Positions 25,619-33,521 of a DNA stretch of 64,000 nucleotides are shown here, one piece after another. The translations under genes and the position numbers were made by a program. The notes under the pieces are model-generated. The model saw only the letters and a program-made list of their open reading frames with translations, was not told the DNA's origin and made no database searches. How positions within the stretch are numbered: the first letter of the stretch is position 1; every line of letters begins with the position of its first letter. The DNA comes from an uncultured Erysipelotrichaceae bacterium (GTDB taxonomy: Bacteria; Bacillota_I; Bacilli_A; RFN20; CAG-826). Where the stretch lies: NCBI GenBank assembly GCA_902782395.1, contig CACZNF010000001.1:1-64000 (forward strand), in the 5' to 3' direction.

Positions 25619-28195
25619 TATGTCTTTGCCAATCTTATCCCAAAGTTTGAATAGAGCATTATACTCTTCACGGAAACTATCGTTTAAAACTTCAATAAAG
25701 TTTTTATTTTTTTCAAAATTCTTATCAACTTTATCTAATTCATAAACTTTATAAGTGATTCCGTTTGGTTTTATGTAACCTTGACCTGGTTTGCTATAAT
25801 CAACCATTTCCTCATCCATTGGAACAAGCCCGTTTTCTTCTGGAATAAAATACCAATATTCTTTGATAACGCATGGGTGTGGCATCCAAGCTTCTATTGG
25901 GTGATCATCCAAAATATTAAACACGTCCCAAACTAGATAATGAATTACATCTGATTTCATGCTGTCATTAGGTGCATGGCTGTCTGTATTTCCTTCGTAT
26001 CCTTCTATGTCTTCGTAAGCATAATCAATATAAGCAAGAATGTTTGTCCTAAAATCCTTATTTGTAAAAACTCTATTTAAAATCGGATAAAAAAGAACCC
26101 TTTCTGCTTTAGCCGGCTCCATTTTATGGAACATTTCAATAACGTTTCTTATTTCGCAATCATAGAATCTAAAAGAGTAAACGCGATTATCTCTATTAAG
26201 AGCGGCATCAGAACTATATCTTAAAGAGGTGTAGTTATCTATCTGATTGAGCAATTCTTCATCAAACGCTTTGTCAGGAAGATTAGCCAAGAAAAAAGCA
26301 GCAAAGAACTCTTGAAAACTCTTATGGATGAAATTATATCTTCCGTTTTCATATGAAATGATTGTTAGATTATCTTTTAAATCATCAAGAAACTGTTGCG
26401 TGGTGAATCCATATTTTTTCGCATAGAACATTCTTTTAATCTTTTTTTCGGCATCGCTACGTGTAAAAGAATATTGGAAGTTAAGATAAGTTAGAAAACA
26501 AAATTCCGCTATTGAGTTTTTAAGTTCATCCACCTCACAGCCTGTTTTATACGTTCTGTCCATATAATTGCTGTGAACTAAATCATGTGTTTTATACAAA
26601 ATGTGATAAGCACTATCAAAGAATGTGTGAATATCATTCTCAACTAAAATGCCATCTTGCACATAAATCATGAATTTGATGGTCAGGAGTAGTGGATTGT
26701 CTTCGACAGACACTTTCGAGTACTTACGAACGCCGTCTAATTTGATGTTTTTCTTAAACTCTTCCCTCTTTTCAGAATCGAAATCATCAAACTTATCGAC
26801 TAATTTAAGGGCCTGTTCTTGTCTAAAATTCAACAGTTTAATTGAAACAAAGTTATTTAATGAATCACAAACGCTATTTGGTCTAGATGACAAAACAAAA
26901 ATATTCGAATCAAACTCCTCACAGAAATCATTAAACTGTGAAATAAATTTGTTTAATAGGGATGCGTTTAATTCATCAAGTGCGTCAAATAAAAACATGA
27001 AAAGACCTTTGCTTAAATCTTGCTTAAACACATTAAAATCAAGCATTGAATCATACCTTCTCATTCTTGAGAAAATAAATTCTTCTACAGAAGAATATTT
27101 GCTCGTGTAGTCTTTAAGCTTGATAAGGACAGGAACTACTGGTAATGCTTCATAATTAGCAATTTTATCTTTGAATTCATTATCACAAAGCATTAAATGC
27201 TTAAGAAACATTGATTTGCCTACGCCACCAATGTTTGTTAATGTCATAAACCTTCCAAACTTTTGAACGAGTGTTTTTGGGGTGGCCTGCTTTAGTGGTG
27301 GATTCCCATGCTTCTTTTCTTGGTCTGCCGTCATATCAAAACATACGTCGTTACAAACATAAATTTTATAAAATTTAATTGGTTGTTTAGGATAAAGAAT
27401 AGTTTTAATCTTTTCTATTTTTTCACAAGCATTGTAAAGATAGTTCTCATAATATTCATCATTTACAGGTTTCACTTCCTCAAGACTTGAATCCCTCTTG
27501 AAGAAGTTTTCATCGCTTATTTTTGCATTGGTTTCATCAGAAACAAAATTTGTAACGATGTCGCTGTTATTCAAAAGAGAAAGCTTGGATTCTTTGAAAA
27601 CATATTCTGTTTTGTGACTATTTAACTCAAAGAATTCGTTGAAAGTATCCTCACCAATAGTGTTGTTTGGTAGATATAAAATGACGTGATACCAGACGGC
27701 TAAAATTAAACCAGTAAAATCAAATTCTTTTCTGGTTAAGAAATCATATCTACTGATTTTTTCACCATCTAAATAAACAAAATAAGTGTTATTTGGAACG
27801 TTAGGGCAGTTTCTAAGAAGATATAAAAGTTTTTTAACAAAAAGCTTTCTTGTTTCGTCATCATTTATAAGATTATTAGCAATGAAATTTTTAGTGCGAT
27901 TATAAATGTCACCATAGTGCTTTTCTATTGCTTCCGTAAAATCGTGAACAAATTTTGAAGTGTTAAAACCAATGCCGCCTTGCCCCTCACATGTTTTGTA
28001 GCAGGAGGCGGTTTTTTTAACGATGCCTTTTTTTGAATATTCTTCATGAACAATTCCTGCGAGGGATAGCAAAAGATTCTTGGCATCAACTGGTTCAGTG
28101 ACACCACCCATTCTTTTTGATCTGTGCTCTTCAGTAAAACGAATCTCGGTTAGAAGAGCAAAGAATAATCCTCCGCAAAATTTGTAATCGCTCAT
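25610..28195 (-). CDS. Bacterial NACHT NTPase, probable antiphage defence protein
   Basis: 861 residues. The central NACHT module has Walker A NIGGVGKSMFLKH (321-333), Walker B FMFLFDALDELN (399-410), a sensor-like VLSSRPN (434-440) and the WHD signature FIHKSFQEFFAAFFL (622-636). The N-terminal 290 residues, with a hydrophobic FCGGLFFALL start and RMGGVTEP, and the C-terminal 220 residues, ending in helical charged sequence, are not recognised. By analogy with bacterial NLR-like proteins, the C-terminus would sense a phage product and the N-terminus act as effector. Good ribosome site TAGGAG before ATG. It sits between a restriction operon and a prophage, typical of defence islands. Confidence 0.82.
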   Translation of the reverse strand: MSDYKFCGGLFFALLTEIRFTEEHRSKRMGGVTEPVDAKNLLLSLAGIVHEEYSKKGIVKKTASCYKTCEGQGGIGFNTSKFVHDFTEAIEKHYGDIYNRTKNFIANNLINDDETRKLFVKKLLYLLRNCPNVPNNTYFVYLDGEKISRYDFLTRKEFDFTGLILAVWYHVILYLPNNTIGEDTFNEFFELNSHKTEYVFKESKLSLLNNSDIVTNFVSDETNAKISDENFFKRDSSLEEVKPVNDEYYENYLYNACEKIEKIKTILYPKQPIKFYKIYVCNDVCFDMTADQEKKHGNPPLKQATPKTLVQKFGRFMTLTNIGGVGKSMFLKHLMLCDNEFKDKIANYEALPVVPVLIKLKDYTSKYSSVEEFIFSRMRRYDSMLDFNVFKQDLSKGLFMFLFDALDELNASLLNKFISQFNDFCEEFDSNIFVLSSRPNSVCDSLNNFVSIKLLNFRQEQALKLVDKFDDFDSEKREEFKKNIKLDGVRKYSKVSVEDNPLLLTIKFMIYVQDGILVENDIHTFFDSAYHILYKTHDLVHSNYMDRTYKTGCEVDELKNSIAEFCFLTYLNFQYSFTRSDAEKKIKRMFYAKKYGFTTQQFLDDLKDNLTIISYENGRYNFIHKSFQEFFAAFFLANLPDKAFDEELLNQIDNYTSLRYSSDAALNRDNRVYSFRFYDCEIRNVIEMFHKMEPAKAERVLFYPILNRVFTNKDFRTNILAYIDYAYEDIEGYEGNTDSHAPNDSMKSDVIHYLVWDVFNILDDHPIEAWMPHPCVIKEYWYFIPEENGLVPMDEEMVDYSKPGQGYIKPNGITYKVYELDKVDKNFEKNKNFIEVLNDSFREEYNALFKLWDKIGKDIKK

Positions 28196-28267
28196 ATTTC
28201 TCCTACAGTTACGGAAACGCTAAGGTAACGCTTTATTCACCTGAATCGACTACCTGTTAATGCCCTC

Positions 28268-28393
28268 AGAGAAGTGAAAAATCTTCGTGCTGATTGGGCG
28301 TTTAGAATTCCAAATAAACTGCATAGAAAATTCTAACAAAAAACGTCTCTATTAACAATTTCTAGTTAATAAAAGCACATCTGTCACTTCTCT
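28268..28393 (+). ncRNA. Candidate structured RNA or leader upstream of the first phage gene
   Basis: Nested pairings in order: P1 AGAGAAGTGA (28268) with TCACTTCTCT (28384), 10 bp; P2 GTGCT (28287) with AGCAC (28374); P3 GGGCGT (28296) with ACGTCT (28343) including G-U pairs; P4 TTAGAATT (28302) with AATTCTAA (28329); P5 ATTAAC (28351) with GTTAAT (28365). Together they make a closed multi-branch fold ending 25 bases before the ATG. No known family is recognised. Confidence 0.45.
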
Positions 28394-28418
28394 AGCAAAA
28401 GCAAAAAGGAGCACACAG

Positions 28419-28997
28419 ATGAAAAAAGAAGCAAACACTTATGAAGCAGAAGTGGTCTTTGATGACCCAAAAGAAATCGATGGATACTATGTATCCTTTG
28501 TTAACGCAAATGGTCAAACCAAATACGTTAAATGCACTGAAGAATTCTTCCATGAATATCGCAATATGGAACGTGACATGGAACGTCAAAAAACTAAAGG
28601 AACTATTTATAAGGTTCGCTATGAAGATGACACCTATAAATGGACTATGGAAAAACCAGTAGATGGCGATGGCCATATCGACTATGAAGCCTTTCCTGTT
28701 GGTTCTCTTGATTATTTAAAAGAAGAATTCGATTTGGAATACGCCAATGCCGATGATCCAACTGATGGTGTTGGTGTTGATGTTGATAAACACATCCTTA
28801 ATGACAGAGTTAAAAAAGCTCTAACCATTTTAGATAAGCAAGATAGAGAAATCTTCAAGCTCTATTACTACGGACATAAGACCGATTCCGAGATAGCTAT
28901 TCTCGTTTTTAAAGATGAATCTAAGCGTGCGACTGTGCAAAGAAAAAAGACAGCCGCTTTTAATGCTGTAGTCGAATTTGTAAAAAAGTTTTATTAA
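28419..28997 (+). CDS. Sigma-70 region 4-like phage protein
   Basis: 192 residues. The C-terminal part (about 125-190), KALTILDKQDREIFKLYYYGHKTDSEIA, has the sigma-70 region 4 pattern of many Firmicutes phage proteins that act in transcription. The N-terminal 110 residues are acidic and unrecognised. It starts at ATG 28419 after AAGGAG. First gene of the rightward phage block; probably a regulator. Confidence 0.65.
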   Translation: MKKEANTYEAEVVFDDPKEIDGYYVSFVNANGQTKYVKCTEEFFHEYRNMERDMERQKTKGTIYKVRYEDDTYKWTMEKPVDGDGHIDYEAFPVGSLDYLKEEFDLEYANADDPTDGVGVDVDKHILNDRVKKALTILDKQDREIFKLYYYGHKTDSEIAILVFKDESKRATVQRKKTAAFNAVVEFVKKFY

Positions 28998-29020
28998 ATA
29001 AATTATTTAATAAAAGAAGA

Positions 29021-29058
29021 TAAAAAGTGAGCAGAGATTATCACTTACCGCCATTAAC
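29021..29058 (+). repeat. Phage element, copy 1 (hairpin plus ACCGCCATTAAC)
   Basis: AAGTGA-N10-TCACTT forms a stem, followed by ACCGCCATTAAC. A near copy lies at 33137-33175. Both sit in gaps ahead of phage genes on the plus strand. Confidence 0.6.
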
Positions 29059-29099
29059 TCTTGTCCGGGGTAGGAACACTTCGGCAAAGGAGTAAAGCG

Positions 29100-29171
29100 A
29101 TGTATCGCAAAGCAAGAGACGGCCCGAAGCCAAAACAAGTATCAAAAGAAAAATCTAAACAAATCTATTAG
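29100..29171 (+). CDS. Possible 23-residue basic peptide
   Basis: MYRKARDGPKPKQVSKEKSK plus three residues, with AAGGAG 7 bases upstream of ATG. Very basic and Lys-rich. It sits between copy 1 of the phage element and the next gene, and could be a real small phage gene or chance. The good ribosome site is the only support. Confidence 0.35.
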   Translation: MYRKARDGPKPKQVSKEKSKQIY

Positions 29172-29185
29172 AAAGGAGAACACAC

Positions 29186-29494
29186 ATGCAAAGTTTAGAA
29201 ACAATCTTAACGACTGCAGAAAAAATCTTAGCTGCAGCCACCGAATTAACAAAATTAGTTGCTGATTTCATGAAGGTGATTAAAGAGCTCAAAGAAGAGC
29301 CAGCCCAAGTAGTGGAAGCACCTAAAAACGCAATCACATTAGAAGACGTTAGAAAAGTCTTAACCGCCTTATCTCGTGATGGTCATACCGCTGAAGTTAA
29401 AGCGTTATTAACCAAACACGGTGTCAACCGTTTATCAGAAGTTAAAGCGGAAGAATATGAAACTCTTCTAAAAGAAGCGGAGGATATTCACTAA
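29186..29494 (+). CDS. Small phage replication-module protein
   Basis: 102 residues. The C-terminal half (ITLEDVRKVLTALSRDGHTAEVKALLTKHGVNRLSEV in outline) matches a protein common ahead of DUF2800 in Firmicutes phages, sometimes mislabelled as rRNA biogenesis. The N-terminus is a helical coil. Strong AAAGGAG before ATG; its stop overlaps the next ATG by one base. Function unknown, probably in phage replication. Confidence 0.65.
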   Translation: MQSLETILTTAEKILAAATELTKLVADFMKVIKELKEEPAQVVEAPKNAITLEDVRKVLTALSRDGHTAEVKALLTKHGVNRLSEVKAEEYETLLKEAEDIH

Positions 29495-30627
29495 TGCCTG
29501 ATGTCCACGCGAAGATATTCTCTCCTTCAGCAATGGAACGCTTATTAAAATGCTTTGGCTCTTATGAAGCTAGTAAAGATATCCCAGAGCAAGGTTCGCT
29601 ATTTGCTGATGAGGGAACCGAGGCCCACAGCGTTGCCTCTTATAAAGTTAAAACCGCTGTTGGTATTACACCTGATGAGGATCTTTCTAACCTTGTTTGG
29701 AGAAATAAGGAAATGGAAGATGCAACCGATGGTTATCTCACTTACTGTTTAGAAAAATTCAGTGAAGCTAAAGAACTATGCAAGGATGCATCCATCATGG
29801 TGGAAACCCGTGTCGCAGCTCCTAGTATCGATGAGGATTTATTCGGTACAACCGACTGTGCAATTCTAGCTGGAAGTAGATTATATATAATCGACTTCAA
29901 ATATGGAAAAGGTGTCCAAGTTGATGCCACTAATAATTTTCAAGAAATGACATATGCAGTTTGTTGCCTAGAAACCTTCGGAGACTTATATGACTTTGAA
30001 GAAGTGGTGCTCTGCATCTATCAACCAAGACTTAACTCCATCTCTGAATGGACCATCAAAGTATCCGAGTTAAAAGAATGGGTAGAAACCGTTCTTAAAC
30101 CAGGTGTCAAAGCCATCAGAGAAGGTAGTGTCGAATTTCATCCTGGTAAACACTGTCAATTCTGTAAAGCTAAACCCTTCTGTAAGGCTTTAAGAGATAA
30201 GAATCTCGAATTAGCAAAGCACGAATTTAGACCAGCGTTTCTCCTCGATGATGATGAGATAGAAGAAGTCTTGTTAAAAGCGGATGAATTCATCAACTGG
30301 ATTAATTCCGTTAAAGACTACGCACTTAGTGAAGCAATTCACGGTAAACGCTATAAAGCCCTCAAGTTAGTTGAAGGTCGTAGCACCAGAAAGTTCTCAT
30401 CTGAAGCTGACGTAGCAAGAGTAGTGCAAGAAGCCGGGTATGACCCATTCGAACATAAGCTCTTATCTATTACCGATATGACATCACTTTTAGGTAAGAC
30501 ACAGTTCAACGAACTACTCTCTAAATTCATCGTTAGAACTAAACCAAAATTAGCGTTAGTTAAACGCGATGATAAAAGACCAGAAGTCACTTCCGCTGAA
30601 GCAGACTTCAAAGACATTGACGATTAA
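29494..30627 (+). CDS. DUF2800 family Cas4/RecB-like nuclease
   Basis: 377 residues of the PD-(D/E)xK fold. FSPSAMERLLKCFGS is the family N-terminus and YIIDFKYGKGVQV carries the D...K active-site strand. A cysteine cluster GKHCQFCKAKPFCKA (about 224-234) together with the early Cys suggests a Cas4-type Fe-S site. Probably works with the DUF2815 protein and polymerase in phage recombination or replication. Translation is coupled to the gene before. Confidence 0.85.
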   Translation: MPDVHAKIFSPSAMERLLKCFGSYEASKDIPEQGSLFADEGTEAHSVASYKVKTAVGITPDEDLSNLVWRNKEMEDATDGYLTYCLEKFSEAKELCKDASIMVETRVAAPSIDEDLFGTTDCAILAGSRLYIIDFKYGKGVQVDATNNFQEMTYAVCCLETFGDLYDFEEVVLCIYQPRLNSISEWTIKVSELKEWVETVLKPGVKAIREGSVEFHPGKHCQFCKAKPFCKALRDKNLELAKHEFRPAFLLDDDEIEEVLLKADEFINWINSVKDYALSEAIHGKRYKALKLVEGRSTRKFSSEADVARVVQEAGYDPFEHKLLSITDMTSLLGKTQFNELLSKFIVRTKPKLALVKRDDKRPEVTSAEADFKDIDD

Positions 30628-30648
30628 TAGAAAGGAATAAGTAATTTT

Positions 30649-31212
30649 ATGGAAAAAGTCAATCCTACTAAAGTAATCCTTGGCAAAGATACTTTATTCT
30701 CATTTGTAAATTTATGGACCCCAAAAGCAGTCGCTGAAGGATCTCAAGCCAAATATTCACTCTCCTGTGTTATCAAGAAAGATAGCCCAGATGTCGCTAA
30801 AGTTAGAGCCGCTATTAAAGCCGCTTATGACGAAGGCCAAGCTAAGTTAAAAGGCAACTCTAAAACAGTCCCACCTTTAGAAGCAATCAAGACACCACTT
30901 CGTGATGGTGATATTGATAGAGCTGGAGACGAAGATTATGCCGGTTGTTACTTCTTAAATGCAACTAGCATCCAACCAGTCGGTATCGTTGATAGAGACT
31001 GCAACCCAATCTTAGACCACTCTGAAGTCTATAGTGGAATCAGAGGACGCGTTGCCTTACAGTTCTATTGCTTCAATAACTCAGGTAACCGCGGCATCGC
31101 TGTTTCTGTATCAAATGTTCAAAAATGGAGTGATGGTCCAGCTCTAGGTAATAAGTCCACACCAGAAGAAGACTTCGGTGGCTTGGATGATGACGATGAG
31201 TTCTTATCGTAA
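30649..31212 (+). CDS. DUF2815 family, probable ssDNA-binding protein
   Basis: 187 residues. VILGKDTLFSFVNLWTPKAV at the N-terminus and an acidic C-terminal tail (DFGGLDDDDEFLS) resemble phage single-strand-binding proteins; the tail would recruit partners. AAAGGAA precedes ATG. It always travels with DUF2800 and a family A polymerase in this phage type. Its last codons overlap the polymerase start. Confidence 0.8.
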   Translation: MEKVNPTKVILGKDTLFSFVNLWTPKAVAEGSQAKYSLSCVIKKDSPDVAKVRAAIKAAYDEGQAKLKGNSKTVPPLEAIKTPLRDGDIDRAGDEDYAGCYFLNATSIQPVGIVDRDCNPILDHSEVYSGIRGRVALQFYCFNNSGNRGIAVSVSNVQKWSDGPALGNKSTPEEDFGGLDDDDEFLS

Positions 31213-33139
31213 TCTATCAATCGACCTAGAAACCTACTCATCAGTAAATCTTAAAAAGTCGGGAGTCGCTTGCTATGTCGAGTCTCCCGACTTTGCTATA
31301 TTGCTGATTGGTTATAGCTTTGATGATGAGGAAGTTAAAGTAGTGGACCTAGCTTGTGGCGAGCTTCCTCCTCAAGAATTCATTGATGCATTAACAGATG
31401 ACAGTATCACTAAGTGGGCATTTAACACCCAATTTGAAAGATATTGCTTATCCAAATATCTAGGATTACCTATTGGTACTTATCTATCTCCACGTCAATG
31501 GAAGGACACGATGATATGGGCCAATGTGATGGGCATTAACTTATCACTTGCCGGTGTTGGTGAAGTTTTAGAACTCGAAAACCGCAAGATGGAAGAAGGT
31601 GCCGCGTTGATTCGCTACTTTACTGTACCCTGCCTTCCAACTAAGTCTAATTATCACCGCACTAGAAACCTTCCTGAACATAATCCACTAAAGTGGAAAA
31701 CATTCAAAGAATATAACCGCATGGACGTTATCGTTGAGAAGTCTATCCAACGTGCTTTAGCTAAACACCCAGTACCAGATTTTATTTGGGAGGAGTTTTG
31801 GCTTAGTGAAGAAATCAACGATAGAGGGGTGTTAATCGATGTGGATCTCGCCAGATCTGCAATTGCTATTGATGCTGCTATTTCTAAAGAACTCATGGAA
31901 AAGATGAAGCTTCTTACTTCACTTGATAATCCTAATTCGGTATCGCAGCTTAAGGAGTGGCTCGAAAGAAATGGAATCATTATAGATTCAATTGGCAAAA
32001 AGAGCCTTCTAGAGCTCAAAAAGACTCTGAACGAACAAAATATCGTGGAAGTGTTAAAACTACGCGAAATGACATCAAAAACATCAATTAAGAAGTATCA
32101 GGCGATGATAGATTGCATCAACTCCGATAATCGTGCTAGGGGACTATTCGCTTTTGCCTCATGTAAGACACTAAGATGGTCCTCTAAAAGAATCCAACTT
32201 CAAAACCTAAAAAGGAATAATCTTCCTGACTTAGAAGAAGCTCGTTCTTTAGTGAAGAAAGGTGATATCGCAGCACTCAACATGCTCTACGATGATGTAC
32301 CTGATGTTCTTAGCCAACTTATCAGAACTGCACTAATACCAAAACCTGGTTATAAATTTGTCGTAGCGGACTTTAGTTCGATTGAGGCGAGAGTGTTGGC
32401 GAAACTGGCTAATGAACAGTGGAGGCTTGATGCTTTTAAAGAAGGCAAAGATATCTACTGTGCTTCAGCTTCAGCGATGTTCCATAAGGAAGTCCATAAG
32501 CATGACCCCGAACGCCAAAAAGGAAAAATAAGTGAGCTTGCGTTAGGTTACTCCGGAGGAGTATCTGCTCTAAAAGCGATGGGTGCTCTTGATATGGGTA
32601 TTCCTGAAGAAGAACTTCCTGACATTGTTAAGCGTTGGCGTGCAGCTTCTCCAAATATTGTCAAATTCTGGAAGGATATCGGTAATGCCGCTATCAAAGC
32701 TGTCAAAGAAAGAACGACTACACACGTTGGTGACATTATCTTTAGATACAAAGGGCAGATTCTTTATTTGGAAATCCCATCTGGTCATTTCATCGCTTAT
32801 ATCAAGCCAAGAATCGAACGTGACCAATACGATAGGGAAGTCATCGTGTATAAAGGTGTCAACATGGCTAAGAAGTGGAGTGATGTTGAAATCTATAACG
32901 GCAAGATAGTAGAAAATCTCGTGCAATTTTATGCTCGATGTGTGCTTGCCCACTCAATGCAAAACCTATCTAAGAAATACGATATTGTCGCTCATATACA
33001 CGATGAAGTAATCATTGAATGTCCTCTCGATACTAAAGTTGAAGATGTCTGCGAACTCATGTCCGTTACTCCAAGTTGGGCCGCTGATTTACCTCTTAAA
33101 GCAGAAGGCTATGAAACTTTCTTCTATAAGAAGGATTAA
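31196..33139 (+). CDS. Phage family A DNA polymerase with 3'-5' exonuclease
   Basis: Copies phage DNA. The exonuclease begins with IDLETYS (Asp10, Glu12). The polymerase domain has motif A VVADFSSIEARVLA (about 388), a motif B-region helix around LALGYSGG (about 450) and motif C IHDEVIIECP (about 601). 648 residues, typical for this phage family, which lacks the 5' nuclease. ATG 31196 is chosen inside the end of the preceding gene; the frame also opens at 31178. Confidence 0.92.
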   Translation: MSSYRNLSIDLETYSSVNLKKSGVACYVESPDFAILLIGYSFDDEEVKVVDLACGELPPQEFIDALTDDSITKWAFNTQFERYCLSKYLGLPIGTYLSPRQWKDTMIWANVMGINLSLAGVGEVLELENRKMEEGAALIRYFTVPCLPTKSNYHRTRNLPEHNPLKWKTFKEYNRMDVIVEKSIQRALAKHPVPDFIWEEFWLSEEINDRGVLIDVDLARSAIAIDAAISKELMEKMKLLTSLDNPNSVSQLKEWLERNGIIIDSIGKKSLLELKKTLNEQNIVEVLKLREMTSKTSIKKYQAMIDCINSDNRARGLFAFASCKTLRWSSKRIQLQNLKRNNLPDLEEARSLVKKGDIAALNMLYDDVPDVLSQLIRTALIPKPGYKFVVADFSSIEARVLAKLANEQWRLDAFKEGKDIYCASASAMFHKEVHKHDPERQKGKISELALGYSGGVSALKAMGALDMGIPEEELPDIVKRWRAASPNIVKFWKDIGNAAIKAVKERTTTHVGDIIFRYKGQILYLEIPSGHFIAYIKPRIERDQYDREVIVYKGVNMAKKWSDVEIYNGKIVENLVQFYARCVLAHSMQNLSKKYDIVAHIHDEVIIECPLDTKVEDVCELMSVTPSWAADLPLKAEGYETFFYKKD

Positions 33140-33175
33140 AAAAGTGAGCAGAAGATGGCACTAACCGCCATTAAC
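33137..33175 (+). repeat. Phage element, copy 2
   Basis: AAGTG-N12-CACT followed by AACCGCCATTAAC, closely matching copy 1 at 29021-29058. It begins at the polymerase stop codon and ends just before the ribosome site of the next gene. Confidence 0.6.
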
Positions 33176-33194
33176 CATTAAGGAGGTGCGTAAC

Positions 33195-33521
33195 ATGTAC
33201 GACATCAATAAAGGTACCGCAACTGTTAGCGGTCAAACATTCCCAGTCTATAAGAGGGAAGTCAATGGTGCTAATCAGCTCGAAGTTGTAGCTGGCACCA
33301 ACGGTTACTGCGGCGGTGATAGTGGTCACGGCTCCAGAACCTACATTAAAATTCGTGATTTAGGTGGCACAGACATCACCGTTAAAAAGTTAGAAAACAA
33401 ATATGGTGATGAAGGTGTCGAACTTATTCTCGGTGGCGATAGTGAACTTTGTACTGTTATTGAAGGCTTAGAATTCATCGTTAGTGTTCTTAAAGCTCAA
33501 GCTAAAGGACAAAACCTCTAA
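33195..33521 (+). CDS. Unknown phage protein in the replication module
   Basis: 108 residues, Gly-rich, with TNGYCGGDSGHGSRTYIKI. Not recognised by function; similar small proteins occur between polymerase and VapE in related phages. ATG 33195 has AAGGAGG 8 bases upstream. The stop overlaps the next start by one base. Confidence 0.65.
   Translation: MYDINKGTATVSGQTFPVYKREVNGANQLEVVAGTNGYCGGDSGHGSRTYIKIRDLGGTDITVKKLENKYGDEGVELILGGDSELCTVIEGLEFIVSVLKAQAKGQNL

Noticed and set aside
18258..28200. Restriction operon and NACHT gene as part of the prophage
   Set aside because: They adjoin a tRNA and are organised as host defence genes, without phage genes among them or flanking att repeats; membership cannot be shown from this window.
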